Assembly (NCBI GenBank): GCA_003561665.1
Contig: PWVY01000222.1
Coordinates: forward strand, 1 to 9,876
Length of the DNA: 9,876 nt
Direction of reading: 5' to 3'
Source: Thermoplasmata archaeon
GTDB taxonomy: Archaea > Thermoplasmatota > SW-10-69-26
Each line of letters starts with the position of its first letter. Positions within the stretch are counted from its first letter, which is position 1. Shown piece by piece: positions 1 to 7,051 of the stretch. A model generated the notes under the pieces. It did not search any database, was not told the DNA's origin, and saw nothing but the letters and a program-made list of their open reading frames with translations. A program made the translations under genes and the position numbers.

Positions 1-370
1 GGGGGTCTTGGTGGGGGGGCGCGTTTTGGGCTGTTTTCTTGATGCGGCGTTTGGTGAGGGGGTTCGCGGTGGTGGGGGGGTTGAGGGGGTGAATGTCGAT
101 GGCGTGGTTGTGTGCGTGGTCGAGGATGGTTCGGTAGGGGGTAAGGGGGTCTTGGTGGGTGGGTGGGGCGATGTGTGCGTGGGCGTTGAGGATGGGGTCG
201 TTGGTGGGGGGGTGGGGGTTGGTGAGGGTGTGGGGGGTGAGGTCGAGGGTGATGATGTCGGGGTTGATCTCGTTGAGTGTGGTGGTTGCGTGGTGGGTGG
301 TGTCGTTGGCGCCGAGGATCAGGTCTAGGGTGGTGTAGTGGACCTGGCCGGTGTTTTTGTGGGCGCGCAT
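1..370 (-). CDS. Uncharacterised Thr/Pro/His/Asn-rich protein, partial (C-terminus outside window)
   Basis: This open frame on the minus strand begins with ATG at 370 and runs off the left edge without a stop (123 codons visible). It begins 24 bases after the mntR stop, so the two probably share a transcript; an AGGA lies roughly 10 bases before the ATG. Thr, Pro, His and Asn make up about half of the residues, and most codons end in C. I do not recognise the family. Residues 15-20 (LDLILG) and 38-46 (DIITLDLTP) look like two beta strands joined by a helix, followed by a helix and strand near 80-94 and a basic TKRRIKK at about 106-112. That order is faintly reminiscent of TraB/PrgY proteins, but it is only a guess. 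The hydrophobic periodicity argues for a real protein. The opposite strand is also open here, as Gly/Val repeats, which is a by-product of the base bias. Confidence 0.55.
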   Translation of the reverse strand, partial: MRAHKNTGQVHYTTLDLILGANDTTHHATTTLNEINPDIITLDLTPHTLTNPHPPTNDPILNAHAHIAPPTHQDPLTPYRTILDHAHNHAIDIHPLNPPTTANPLTKRRIKKTAQNAPPHQDP

Positions 371-394
371 GGTGGGGTATCCTTGGGTGTGGGT

Positions 395-895
395 CTAATT
401 GTTGTGGTCTTCGTCGTCGTGGAGGCGTGAGAGCCATTGGGGGTCGTTGTTGGCGTGGGTGACGAAGGCGGCGATGCGTTCGAGGGTGGGTGCGTCGATG
501 TGGTGTTCGATGCCTTCGGTGACGCGGTGGGCGGCTTCGTCGTCGACGCCGATCTTTTTGAGGAAGGTGGTGACGAGGCTGTGGCGGCGTCGGAGGTCTT
601 CGGCGAGGGTTTCGCCTTGTTTGGTGAGGGTGACGCCGCGGTAGCGTTCGTAGTCGAGGAGGCCTTCGTCGTCGAGGCGTTGCACGGTTTTGGTGACGGT
701 GGGGGCGCTGACGGCGAGGTGTTGGCTGATGTCGGCGATGCGGGCGTATCCTTTCTGGAGGATGAGTTCGTAGATGACTTCGATGTAGTCTTCGACGCGG
801 GGGCTTGGCCCTTCGTCGTCCTGGGCTTGTTGGTGGGCGCGTTTTAGATCGCGCAACCGGCGGGCCTTGGGACGCTCGGGCATTGGGTATGGCAT
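395..895 (-). CDS. mntR: MntR-type manganese-responsive DtxR-family transcriptional repressor
   Basis: DtxR-family metalloregulator of 166 aa without the C-terminal SH3-like domain, the MntR architecture. Residues 31-100 form the winged helix (KGYARIADISQHLAVSAPTV is the helix-turn-helix, then YERYRGVTLT is the wing). Residues 101-145 form the dimerisation and metal domain. Six residues match the Mn ligands of Bacillus subtilis MntR in identity and spacing: D36, E39, H105, E127, E130 and H131. The Asp at the first position is the one linked to Mn rather than Fe selectivity in MntR. An N-terminal extension of about 28 residues is basic and variable; the start could instead be Met5 at 883. There is no clear Shine-Dalgarno sequence, consistent with a leaderless message. 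It is divergent from a metal ABC transporter, its probable target. The family role is well known; the actual metal here is inferred. Confidence 0.92.
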   Translation of the reverse strand: MPYPMPERPKARRLRDLKRAHQQAQDDEGPSPRVEDYIEVIYELILQKGYARIADISQHLAVSAPTVTKTVQRLDDEGLLDYERYRGVTLTKQGETLAEDLRRRHSLVTTFLKKIGVDDEAAHRVTEGIEHHIDAPTLERIAAFVTHANNDPQWLSRLHDDEDHNN

Positions 896-1017
896 GGTGT
901 TTGCCTTCTAAGTATGCACGTGATATGGCCTACCGTGGGGTCGGGCTTGTGGGGGTAAAGCCTTTCCATGTTGTTCTACCCTAACGAAGTTAGACAAGTG
1001 AAACTCGGTGCGTTGCT
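896..1017. promoter_or_regulatory. Divergent promoter region between mntR and the metal transporter operon
   Basis: This 122-base gap must hold both divergent promoters. Neither gene has a convincing Shine-Dalgarno sequence at its start, so leaderless or short-leader transcripts are likely. On the plus strand the position about 27 bases before ATG 1018 reads AAGTTAGAC, a poor TATA match that overlaps a dyad. On the minus strand CATATCA (about 921-927) lies at the right distance from ATG 895, and CTTAGAAG (about 905-912) at the right distance from the alternative Met5. TTTGCCTT at 900-907 equals half of the bacterial MntR box, and AAAGCCTTT at 957-965 is a small symmetric element. These motif matches are weak and short. 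Confidence 0.5.
981..993. promoter_or_regulatory. Candidate metalloregulator operator (CTAAC-GAA-GTTAG dyad)
   Basis: A perfect 5-base inverted repeat, CTAAC and GTTAG, is separated by three bases. It lies 25-37 bases before the start codon of the binding-protein gene, where the TATA element of a leaderless promoter should be, so a bound repressor would block TBP. GTTAG/CTAAC also forms the core of known DtxR/IdeR-type boxes. Binding by the neighbouring MntR is inferred from position only. Confidence 0.45.
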
Positions 1018-2043
1018 ATGGGAAGATTTGACAGAACCGTGAAGATCCTGGCCATCGTGGCGATCATCCTTCTTGGAGCGAACTTGGCTGTTGCAACGTT
1101 CGTGGATGATGCGGCGATGCAGCTAAGTGGGGGAGACGATGCCAGCAAGCCCTTGGTGGTGTCGAGCACGACCGTTTTGGATGATCTTGTCTTCCAGATC
1201 GCTCATGATACCGTTGACCGGAACCTCCTCGTGGGCCCGGGGGGCGATCCGCATGATTACGAGCCCACGACCGGGGACCAGGTTGCTGTCGAGGAGGCGG
1301 ATTTGGTCGTGTTGAACGGGTTCGGGCACGAACCGATGATAGAGCGGATGGTTGAGAGCGTGGACAAATCGGAGGATCGCGTCCTCGTACCCACAACCGG
1401 CTTGGATCCCGTGTACGTAGCGGAGGGGGCGTGGGTGGAAGAGGTCCGTGAGGAGGCGGAAGATCCGGACGATGTTCCCGATCAGATCCCGGACCCGCAC
1501 CTTTGGATGACGATCCCGAACGCGATGGTTTACGTGGATAACATCCGCGATCAGCTGATCGAGCTTTTCCCAGAGAACGAGGCCTTGTACCGGGCGAACG
1601 CTGCCGAGTACAAGGCCAAGCTTGAGCTTGTGGATCGGACCGTGCGAGAGACGCTGGATACGATCCCCGAGGAGCATCGCAAGCTGGTCACGACGCATGA
1701 TGCGTTCCGCTACTTCGGCGGGGAGTACGGGATCGAGGTCATCGACACGGTGTGGGGAGTCACGACGGATCGCGAGGTGACGGCCCAGGAGGTTGCCCAG
1801 CTTGCGGACAATATCCGAGAGAACAACGTCACGGCTGTCTTCCCGGAGGATAGCGTGCGAGAGAATCTGTTGGTGCAAGCTGCGAACGAGGCCGATGCGT
1901 TGGTCGGCGGTACGTTGTTCTCGGATAGCCTTGGTTTGCCCGGGAGCCAGGCCCACTCGTTCGTGTCGATGATGCTGTACAACGCGAAGACGCTAGCGGA
2001 GGGGTTAGGCGGTGACCCTGAGGTGGCGCCGGATCTCTCCTGA
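1018..2043 (+). CDS. Metal (Mn/Zn) ABC transporter substrate-binding protein, cluster A-I family
   Basis: Extracytoplasmic metal-binding protein of 341 aa that delivers a divalent cation to the membrane transporter encoded next to it. Residues 8-27 are a hydrophobic signal or anchor segment. No lipobox Cys follows, so it is either cleaved or held by this helix. Metal ligands expected for the ZnuA/TroA/PsaA group are visible: H79 (in DPHDYEP), H161 (in DPHLWM), H227 (in TTHDAFRYFGG) and D303 (in LFSDSLG). His at the third position is typical of ZnuA and TroA, whereas Mn-specific PsaA-like proteins have Glu. The loop between the first two ligands, which is His-rich in many ZnuA proteins, is acidic here (about residues 138-152). 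It is the first gene of a three-gene operon; the next gene begins inside its 3' end. Family confidence is high; Mn versus Zn is unresolved. Confidence 0.93.
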   Translation: MGRFDRTVKILAIVAIILLGANLAVATFVDDAAMQLSGGDDASKPLVVSSTTVLDDLVFQIAHDTVDRNLLVGPGGDPHDYEPTTGDQVAVEEADLVVLNGFGHEPMIERMVESVDKSEDRVLVPTTGLDPVYVAEGAWVEEVREEAEDPDDVPDQIPDPHLWMTIPNAMVYVDNIRDQLIELFPENEALYRANAAEYKAKLELVDRTVRETLDTIPEEHRKLVTTHDAFRYFGGEYGIEVIDTVWGVTTDREVTAQEVAQLADNIRENNVTAVFPEDSVRENLLVQAANEADALVGGTLFSDSLGLPGSQAHSFVSMMLYNAKTLAEGLGGDPEVAPDLS

Positions 2044-2830
2044 TCCCAGCGTCAACGGTGATGCTCGGCGGGATGGCCTAGCGGCGCGTGTGGATGGCGT
2101 GACGGTTGCCTACGATGAGCTTGTGGCGTTGGATGAGGTCACCTTCGATGTGCCTGAGGGTCGGATCGTGGGCCTTGTGGGGCCGAATGGGGCCGGGAAG
2201 ACGACGTTGTTCAAGACGATCGTGGGCCTTCTTGAACCGGACCGGGGCACCGTTCAGGTGCGAGGGCGCGACCCGAACGAGCGGGGTCGGCAGCGCGATG
2301 TTGCGTACGTTCCTCAGGAGGGGGACTTGGATCCCACCTACCCGGTGCACGTGTTGGATGTGGTGCTCATGGGACGCTATGGGCATGTCGGGTGGGGGCG
2401 TCGGTTGCGGGATGAGGACAGGGAAGCGGCGCGAGGTGCGCTTGATCGGGTCGGCATCGAGGGTTTGGCGGATCGACCGTTCTTGAACCTTAGCGGGGGC
2501 CAGCGGCAACGCGTGTTCTTGGCTCGTGCGTTGGCTCAGGATGCGTCGCTTTTCCTTTTGGATGAACCGTTCACGGGGGTGGATGCGTCCACGCAGGAGA
2601 TCATCTTGGACGTGCTCAGGGGCCTCAAGCGTGAGGGGGCTTCTTTGGTCGTAGCCACGCACGGGCTTGGGACGATCCGTCATTTCTGCGATGATGTGGT
2701 CTTGCTTAACCGGGAGGTCGTTGCCGCGGGTCCCGTGGAGGAGGCTTTCTCGGCTGAGAACCTGAAGCGCGCGTTCGGTGGGCGCCTGGTCTTGTTGGGG
2801 GATGCGGCGATGGCGGAACGGAGGGCGTAG
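2012..2830 (+). CDS. Metal ABC transporter ATP-binding protein (ZnuC/MntB-like)
   Basis: Cytoplasmic ATPase subunit of 272 aa powering the metal importer. All ABC motifs are intact: Walker A GPNGAGKTT (57-65), Q-loop Q102 in VPQEGDLD, signature LSGGQRQRV (160-168), Walker B FLLDEP (181-186) and switch His217 (ATHGL). The start is GTG at 2012, chosen because a strong GGAGGGG at 1998-2004 sits 7 bases before it; this makes the gene overlap the preceding coding sequence by 32 bases. A later GTG at 2090 would cut off the first beta strand and lacks such a signal. The extra N-terminal 20 residues or so are not typical of the family. Its stop is followed after four bases by the start of the membrane subunit, so the operon is translationally tight. 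Confidence 0.93.
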   Translation: MTLRWRRISPDPSVNGDARRDGLAARVDGVTVAYDELVALDEVTFDVPEGRIVGLVGPNGAGKTTLFKTIVGLLEPDRGTVQVRGRDPNERGRQRDVAYVPQEGDLDPTYPVHVLDVVLMGRYGHVGWGRRLRDEDREAARGALDRVGIEGLADRPFLNLSGGQRQRVFLARALAQDASLFLLDEPFTGVDASTQEIILDVLRGLKREGASLVVATHGLGTIRHFCDDVVLLNREVVAAGPVEEAFSAENLKRAFGGRLVLLGDAAMAERRA

Positions 2831-2834
2831 TGCG

Positions 2835-3836
2835 ATGTGGGAGGTGGGGTCCTTGGTTGGTGGGGATGCGTGGATGCTTGTGATAGGGCTCTTCGAGCCT
2901 TTGTACCGGTTCTTGGCGTTCCCCTTGGAGAATTACGCGTTCATGCGGCGTGCTCTCCTGACGAGCGTCCTGGTGGGGGTGGTTTGCTCGTTGCTCTCTA
3001 GTTACATCGTGTTGAAGGGGTGGTCTTTGATTGGGGATGCGATGGCGCACGCGGTCCTTCCTGGGATCGTGATCGCGTACATGTTCGGGTTCTCGTTGTT
3101 GTTGGGTGCTTTCATCAGCGGTGTCGTGGCGAGCGTGGCGATCTCGTTCATCGATCGGAACTCGCCGATCAAGGAGGATGCGAGCATCGGCATCGTGTTC
3201 ACGGGCTTTTTCGCGTTTGGGGTTGCGCTTTTGCCTATCGCGATTGATTACGTTGCCCGGCATGGAATCCACGATCAACACATCGATGTGATGCACATTT
3301 TGTTCGGGAACGTGTTGGGTGTGACGACGCATGATCTGATCGTCACGGCCCTAACAGGGTTGGCGTTGGTGGCCATCATTATCGTGTTCTTCAAGGAGCT
3401 GATGTTGTACAGTTTCGATCCGGTGCAGGCGGATGTGCTGGGGATCCCTTCTCAAGCGTTGCATTATGTGTTGATGATCATGACCGCCGCGGCGGTTGTG
3501 GCAAGCTTGCAGACGGTGGGTATCGCTCTCGTGATCGCGATGCTGATTGCTCCGGGCGCGACGGCGTTTTTGCTCACGGATCGGTTGCCTCAGATGATGG
3601 TCGTGGCGAGCTTGGTGGGCGTTTTTGCGAGCATTACGGGCATGTACGTGAGCTTCTATTGGGATTTAGCTAGCGGTGCCGTGATTGTCTTGGTCACGAT
3701 GGCTGCGTTCGTCGCTGCGTTCCTTTTCAGCAAGCGCACGGGGCTGCTTCGGCGTTGGTGGAGGCGTCAGGCGCGTCGTCGAACGCTCGATGAGGCGAAA
3801 GCGTCTGGTGTAGAGGCTCCCAGCGGTGAGCGGTAG
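2835..3836 (+). CDS. Metal ABC transporter permease, ABC-3 family (ZnuB/MntC-like)
   Basis: Integral membrane channel of 333 aa for divalent metal uptake, with about eight or nine hydrophobic segments (approximately 39-58, 66-84, 88-106, 117-137, 166-186, 208-247, 252-272 and 278-298). Family hallmarks are GDAMAHAVLPG (67-77), DPVQADVLGI (195-204) and SLQTVGIALVIAMLIAPGA (from 224), matching the conserved ABC-3 core. The start at 2835 is supported by GGAGGG at 2820-2825 and by lying just after the ATPase stop; a longer in-frame version from 2778 would overlap the ATPase gene and adds an Arg/Trp-rich stretch unlike the family. The C-terminus (300-333) is a basic cytoplasmic tail, RRWWRRQARRR, followed by an acidic/small-residue end. 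It is the last gene of the operon. Confidence 0.93.
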   Translation: MWEVGSLVGGDAWMLVIGLFEPLYRFLAFPLENYAFMRRALLTSVLVGVVCSLLSSYIVLKGWSLIGDAMAHAVLPGIVIAYMFGFSLLLGAFISGVVASVAISFIDRNSPIKEDASIGIVFTGFFAFGVALLPIAIDYVARHGIHDQHIDVMHILFGNVLGVTTHDLIVTALTGLALVAIIIVFFKELMLYSFDPVQADVLGIPSQALHYVLMIMTAAAVVASLQTVGIALVIAMLIAPGATAFLLTDRLPQMMVVASLVGVFASITGMYVSFYWDLASGAVIVLVTMAAFVAAFLFSKRTGLLRRWWRRQARRRTLDEAKASGVEAPSGER

Positions 3837-3849
3837 CTCCTGCTCGTTC

Positions 3850-3877
3850 CGAAACCCGCGATCGTGTTCGGGTTCCG
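3850..3877 (+). terminator. Stem-loop just after the metal transporter operon
   Basis: CGAAACCCG (3850-3858) pairs with CGGGTTCCG (3869-3877) in a nine-base stem with one mismatch and a 10-base loop. It starts 13 bases after the permease stop. There is no strong T-run after it, so termination is inferred from position. Confidence 0.35.
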
Positions 3878-3956
3878 CTCGCTTCATTCGTCGAAGAGGA
3901 GGTCGGCGAGTGCACCTAAGAGGAATCCGTCGAGGATCCTCCAGCCTTGGCCCTTC

Positions 3957-3980
3957 CGCTCCATAGGAACCCATGGAGCG
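3957..3980. repeat. Perfect 8-bp inverted repeat in convergent intergenic region
   Basis: CGCTCCAT (3957-3964) and ATGGAGCG (3973-3980) are exact reverse complements with an 8-base loop. On the plus strand a short TT and then G-rich sequence follow. It lies between two convergent operons; a role in 3'-end formation is inferred. Confidence 0.45.
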
Positions 3981-4000
3981 TTAGGGGGAAAGGGTTGGTT

Positions 4001-4034
4001 TCGAACCGTCGTGGGTTAGGAGCGAACGGTTCGA
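4001..4034. repeat. Perfect 9-bp inverted repeat in convergent intergenic region
   Basis: TCGAACCGT (4001-4009) and ACGGTTCGA (4026-4034) pair exactly across a 16-base loop. I checked whether the TTCGA motif was a tRNA T-arm; flanking stems of a cloverleaf are absent. Confidence 0.45.
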
Positions 4035-4047
4035 TGGGGGGGTAAGA

Positions 4048-4074
4048 GCCCGGCCGGCCAAGAGCAGGCCGGGC
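4048..4074 (-). terminator. Strong GC stem-loop after nrdJ
   Basis: GCCCGGCC (4048-4055) and GGCCGGGC (4067-4074) pair exactly with an 11-base loop, and longer bulged pairings are possible with the adjacent GGCC repeats. It is 26 bases beyond the nrdJ stop on the minus strand. Reading in that direction, C-rich sequence rather than a T-run follows, so it is not a classical archaeal T-tract terminator. Confidence 0.4.
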
Positions 4075-4099
4075 CGGGCCGCCCATCCCAAGGGTTCGT

Positions 4100-6550
4100 T
4101 CAGCACTCGCTGTACCCGCATTGGTCGCACTTGACGCAGCCTTCTTTGAAGGAGAGCATCGAGGCGCAATCCGGGCATTCGGGGCTCATGCCGCTTTTCA
4201 CCATGGCGCGGACGCTGTCCCCTTCGTCCGTGCTGCGGTGTTCTTTCTCTTTCTCTGTGTCCGTCTCGGTGGGCACCGTTTCTTGCATGGAGGCGCCGGT
4301 GCCGGGTCCTTCCGCGAAGGTGTCGACGCGGGCTTGGATGCTTTTCCTGAACTCGCCGCTGAGTTGGCGTTTGAGCGCTGTGGCCATCGCGTCGGGGACG
4401 CTGTAGATCCGGTCGCCGTGGTCCCAAGCGATCTTGGGGGAGCGGATGCCGTCGAGTTGTTCGATGACCTCGTCCACGGGGATCCCGCTTCGTAGGCAAA
4501 GGGAGGCAAGCCTTGCGACGGCTTCGGTGAAGCTTGCAGTGTAGCCGCCTCCTCGACCGATCTGCGCGAACACTTCGAAGAGGCCGCGCTCGTCCTCGTT
4601 GATCGTCATGTACAGGGACCCGTACCCGGTTTCGATCTTCTGCGTGGTCCCCATGACGACGTCGGGGCGCGGGCGAGGCGTGGTTTGGGGTTGAACGGGC
4701 GCTGGGGTGGATGTTCGCTCGGCGAGCGCGGCTTGCGTGGCTTCATCCGCGTTGGCTTCCTCAGTCTGGTTCTCTTGGGCTTCGGCTTCTTCTTCCGTAA
4801 GGAGGATGCCTTCTCGGGAGGATTCGCGGTACACGGTGATGCCTTTGCAGCCTTGCTCCCATCCGTACTGGTAGATCTCTTTGACGGTTTCCACGTCGAT
4901 GTCCTCGGCGAGGTTCACGGTGCTGGAGATGGCGCTGTCGACGTACTTCTGCAACGTTCCCTGCATCTTGACGCGGAAGAACGGGTCGATGTCGTGCGCG
5001 GTCATGAAGAAGTCCGGGAGTTCCCCTTCGTCCCCGGTCGCGTCCCGATACTCTTGGACGAGCCGGTGCTCGACCTCGTACCATTCTTGGCTTAGGCTCT
5101 CGCTTCGGCGCTTGTATTTGAGCTGGAAGATGGGCTCCACGCCGCTGGTGGTTCCGGTGAGCACGCTTCCGGAACCGACAGGGGCCACGGTGAGGATGCA
5201 AACGTTCCGGAGGCCCTTCTCTTGGATATCCTGGCGGATCCCCTCGGGGAGGCGCTTGACGAAGGGGCGTTCGAGGTGTTGCTCCGCGTCGAAGAGGGGG
5301 AAGGGGTCCTTCTCGTCGGCGATGTCGGCGCTGCCTTCGTAGGCCCAGTTGCGGATGCGCTCCATCAGCGCGTCGATGAACTCGATCGCATCGTCCGAGT
5401 CGTACTTGATGCGAAGCTTTGCGAGCATGTCGCCAAGGCCGGTCACGCCGAGCCCAACGCGACGTGTTTTGCGTGCTTGTTCGGCTTGTTCGTCGTGCGC
5501 GTGGAGGGGGAGGTTGTACTCGACGACGTCGTCGAGGAAGCGCACGCCGGTCTTGACGGCGCGTTCGATGCCCGCCCAGTCGACGGTGGCTTCGTCGCTG
5601 AACGGGTCCTCGATGAAGGCGGCGAGGTTCACGTGGCCAAGCGTGCAGGCGCCGTTGGACTCTAGGGGTTGCTCGCCGCAAGGGTTGGTGCCTTCGACGG
5701 GGGCGCAGTATTCGCTGGGGCTTTCTTCTTGCACGGTGTCCCAGAAGAGGATGCCGGGTTCAGCGCTTTTGTGGGCGCTGGTGATCATCTTGTCCCAGAG
5801 CACGTGCGGGTCGATGGTCTCCTCGATGACGCCGGTTTCTTCGCTTTCGTAGCGGAGCGTGTAGGGTTCGTCGTTGCGGAGGGCTTCCATGAACGCGTCG
5901 TCGACTTTGACGCTGATGTTGGCGTATCGGACGCTGTCGAGGTCTTTGCTTTTGATCTCGATGAAGTCTTCGATGTCGGGGTGTTTGACGGGGCAGCTGA
6001 TCATCAGAGCGCCGCGGCGGCCGTGTTGGCCGATGGTGCCGGTGGTCGTGCTGAAAAGCTCCATGAAGCTGACCGCGCCGCTGCTTGTTTTCGCGGCGTT
6101 GTTGACGGAGGTTCCTTTGGGGCGGAGCAGGCCGATGTCGACGCCGTTGCCTCCTCCGTAACTGTAGGTTCGTGCGGCGCTTTTGCACCAGTCGAAGATG
6201 CCTTCGAGGCTGTCTTCTTCGATCCCGGTGTAGTAGCAGTTGGTGAGGGTAACTTGTCGGGGGTTCCCGGCGCCGTGTAGGATGCGCCCGCCGGGGACGA
6301 ACTTGAAGTCTTCCAGGAGCCAGTAGAACTCTTTGAACCAGGTTTCTTGATCGTCTTCGACGCTGGACATGGCTTCGGCGACGCGTTCCCACATCTGTTT
6401 GGGGTGCGTCTCGATGAGGCCCTCTTCGTCCGTTTCGAGGGCGTATTTCTCGATGAAGCAGCGTGCTTGCAGTTCGTCTCCGTCGAAGTAGTCCAGGGCT
6501 TCTTTTGGAAGCTCGGTGGACTCTTCTTGTTTCGTGACCACGCTTGGCAT
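4100..6550 (-). CDS. nrdJ: Class II (adenosylcobalamin-dependent) ribonucleoside-diphosphate reductase
   Basis: Makes deoxyribonucleotides from ribonucleotides with a B12-derived radical, in the cytoplasm, without oxygen dependence. The 816-aa protein has no N-terminal ATP-cone. The catalytic barrel spans roughly 80-580: N289, C291 (thiyl radical) and E293 in NPCGEQ, with C105 (LTNCYY) and C302 (GACTLG) as the redox pair at spacings matching the family, plus a phosphate-binding-type GSGSVLTGTTSG (459-470). An acidic Ala/Pro-rich linker (583-632) leads to a TSCPD-like domain (about 634-735) in which the expected Cys are Ser704 and Val718. A second hydrophilic linker precedes the C-terminal Cys cluster: C792, C795, C805, C808, C811 and C816, the zinc/redox tail typical of NrdJ. 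ATG 6550 is chosen because it overlaps the nrdR stop (TAATG) and GAGGTGAC precedes it; an upstream in-frame extension to 6688 would lie wholly inside nrdR. Confidence 0.96.
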   Translation of the reverse strand: MPSVVTKQEESTELPKEALDYFDGDELQARCFIEKYALETDEEGLIETHPKQMWERVAEAMSSVEDDQETWFKEFYWLLEDFKFVPGGRILHGAGNPRQVTLTNCYYTGIEEDSLEGIFDWCKSAARTYSYGGGNGVDIGLLRPKGTSVNNAAKTSSGAVSFMELFSTTTGTIGQHGRRGALMISCPVKHPDIEDFIEIKSKDLDSVRYANISVKVDDAFMEALRNDEPYTLRYESEETGVIEETIDPHVLWDKMITSAHKSAEPGILFWDTVQEESPSEYCAPVEGTNPCGEQPLESNGACTLGHVNLAAFIEDPFSDEATVDWAGIERAVKTGVRFLDDVVEYNLPLHAHDEQAEQARKTRRVGLGVTGLGDMLAKLRIKYDSDDAIEFIDALMERIRNWAYEGSADIADEKDPFPLFDAEQHLERPFVKRLPEGIRQDIQEKGLRNVCILTVAPVGSGSVLTGTTSGVEPIFQLKYKRRSESLSQEWYEVEHRLVQEYRDATGDEGELPDFFMTAHDIDPFFRVKMQGTLQKYVDSAISSTVNLAEDIDVETVKEIYQYGWEQGCKGITVYRESSREGILLTEEEAEAQENQTEEANADEATQAALAERTSTPAPVQPQTTPRPRPDVVMGTTQKIETGYGSLYMTINEDERGLFEVFAQIGRGGGYTASFTEAVARLASLCLRSGIPVDEVIEQLDGIRSPKIAWDHGDRIYSVPDAMATALKRQLSGEFRKSIQARVDTFAEGPGTGASMQETVPTETDTEKEKEHRSTDEGDSVRAMVKSGMSPECPDCASMLSFKEGCVKCDQCGYSEC

Positions 6551-7020
6551 TATGGAGTCACCTCGGTATCTATCTTGTTCGTGAGGTCGTCGAGTTCGCG
6601 GACGAACTGGGCCCCGTCCGTGAACTCTTTGTAAACGCTTGCAAAGCGGAGGTAGGCGACCTCGTCCTCCTCGCCCAAGTGCTGGCATACCTTCTCGCCG
6701 ATGGTTTTGCTCTTGACGATGGGCTCGCGGAGGGTTTGGATCTCTTCCTCGACCTCAGCGATGAGAGCGCTGATGCGTTCTTCGGTGATGGGGCGCTTCT
6801 CGCAGGCGCGCTTGATGCCTTGGGCAAGCTTCTCTCGGTTGAAGGGCTCGATGGAGCCGTCGTGCTTTTCAACATCGATGCTTCGAAGCTGGGCTCGCTC
6901 GTACGTGGTGAAGCGTTCGTTGCATCCTGTGCATTCGCGGCGGCGTCGGATGGCTTCCCCGTCCTGTGATTCGCGGGAGTCAACGACGCGGGTCGCTTGT
7001 TCACAATAGATGCACTTCAT
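6550..7020 (-). CDS. nrdR: Transcriptional repressor NrdR
   Basis: Zinc-ribbon and ATP-cone repressor of ribonucleotide reductase genes that senses ATP/dATP. The 156-aa length is normal for the family. The zinc ribbon is C3-X2-C6 and C30-X2-C33 (starting MKCIYCEQ), with the DNA-contacting RRRREC stretch at 25-30. The ATP-cone covers about 48-137, with the usual VEKHDGSIEPFNREKL start and YLRFASVYKEF near the end. The start is ATG 7020, with GAGGGGATGGG immediately upstream as ribosome-binding site; a longer in-frame reading up to 7305 adds a Cys/Arg-rich, unfamily-like segment. Its stop overlaps the nrdJ start, so regulator and target are co-translated, which suggests autoregulation of the whole operon. 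NrdR is mostly bacterial and patchy in archaea. Confidence 0.96.
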   Translation of the reverse strand: MKCIYCEQATRVVDSRESQDGEAIRRRRECTGCNERFTTYERAQLRSIDVEKHDGSIEPFNREKLAQGIKRACEKRPITEERISALIAEVEEEIQTLREPIVKSKTIGEKVCQHLGEEDEVAYLRFASVYKEFTDGAQFVRELDDLTNKIDTEVTP

Positions 7021-7051
7021 CCCATCCCCTCGTAGGCGTCCTAACTCAACC

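Noticed and set aside
8..328. Plus-strand Gly/Val-rich open frame at the left edge
   Set aside because: Near-repetitive GVGGGV composition produced by the G/T-rich strand; the minus-strand frame has better protein-like periodicity and directly follows mntR.
4001..4035. TTCGA-containing element suspected to be a tRNA T-arm
   Set aside because: It is part of a 9-bp perfect hairpin with a 16-base loop; no acceptor, D or anticodon stems are found around it.
4761..6392. Long Arg/Pro-rich minus-strand frames within nrdJ
   Set aside because: Out-of-frame readings of a high-GC gene; the main frame carries all RNR motifs.
6551..6688. N-terminal extension of nrdJ to an earlier ATG
   Set aside because: It lies inside nrdR, is Arg/Gly-rich, and the ATG at 6550 has a good ribosome-binding site and the TAATG junction.
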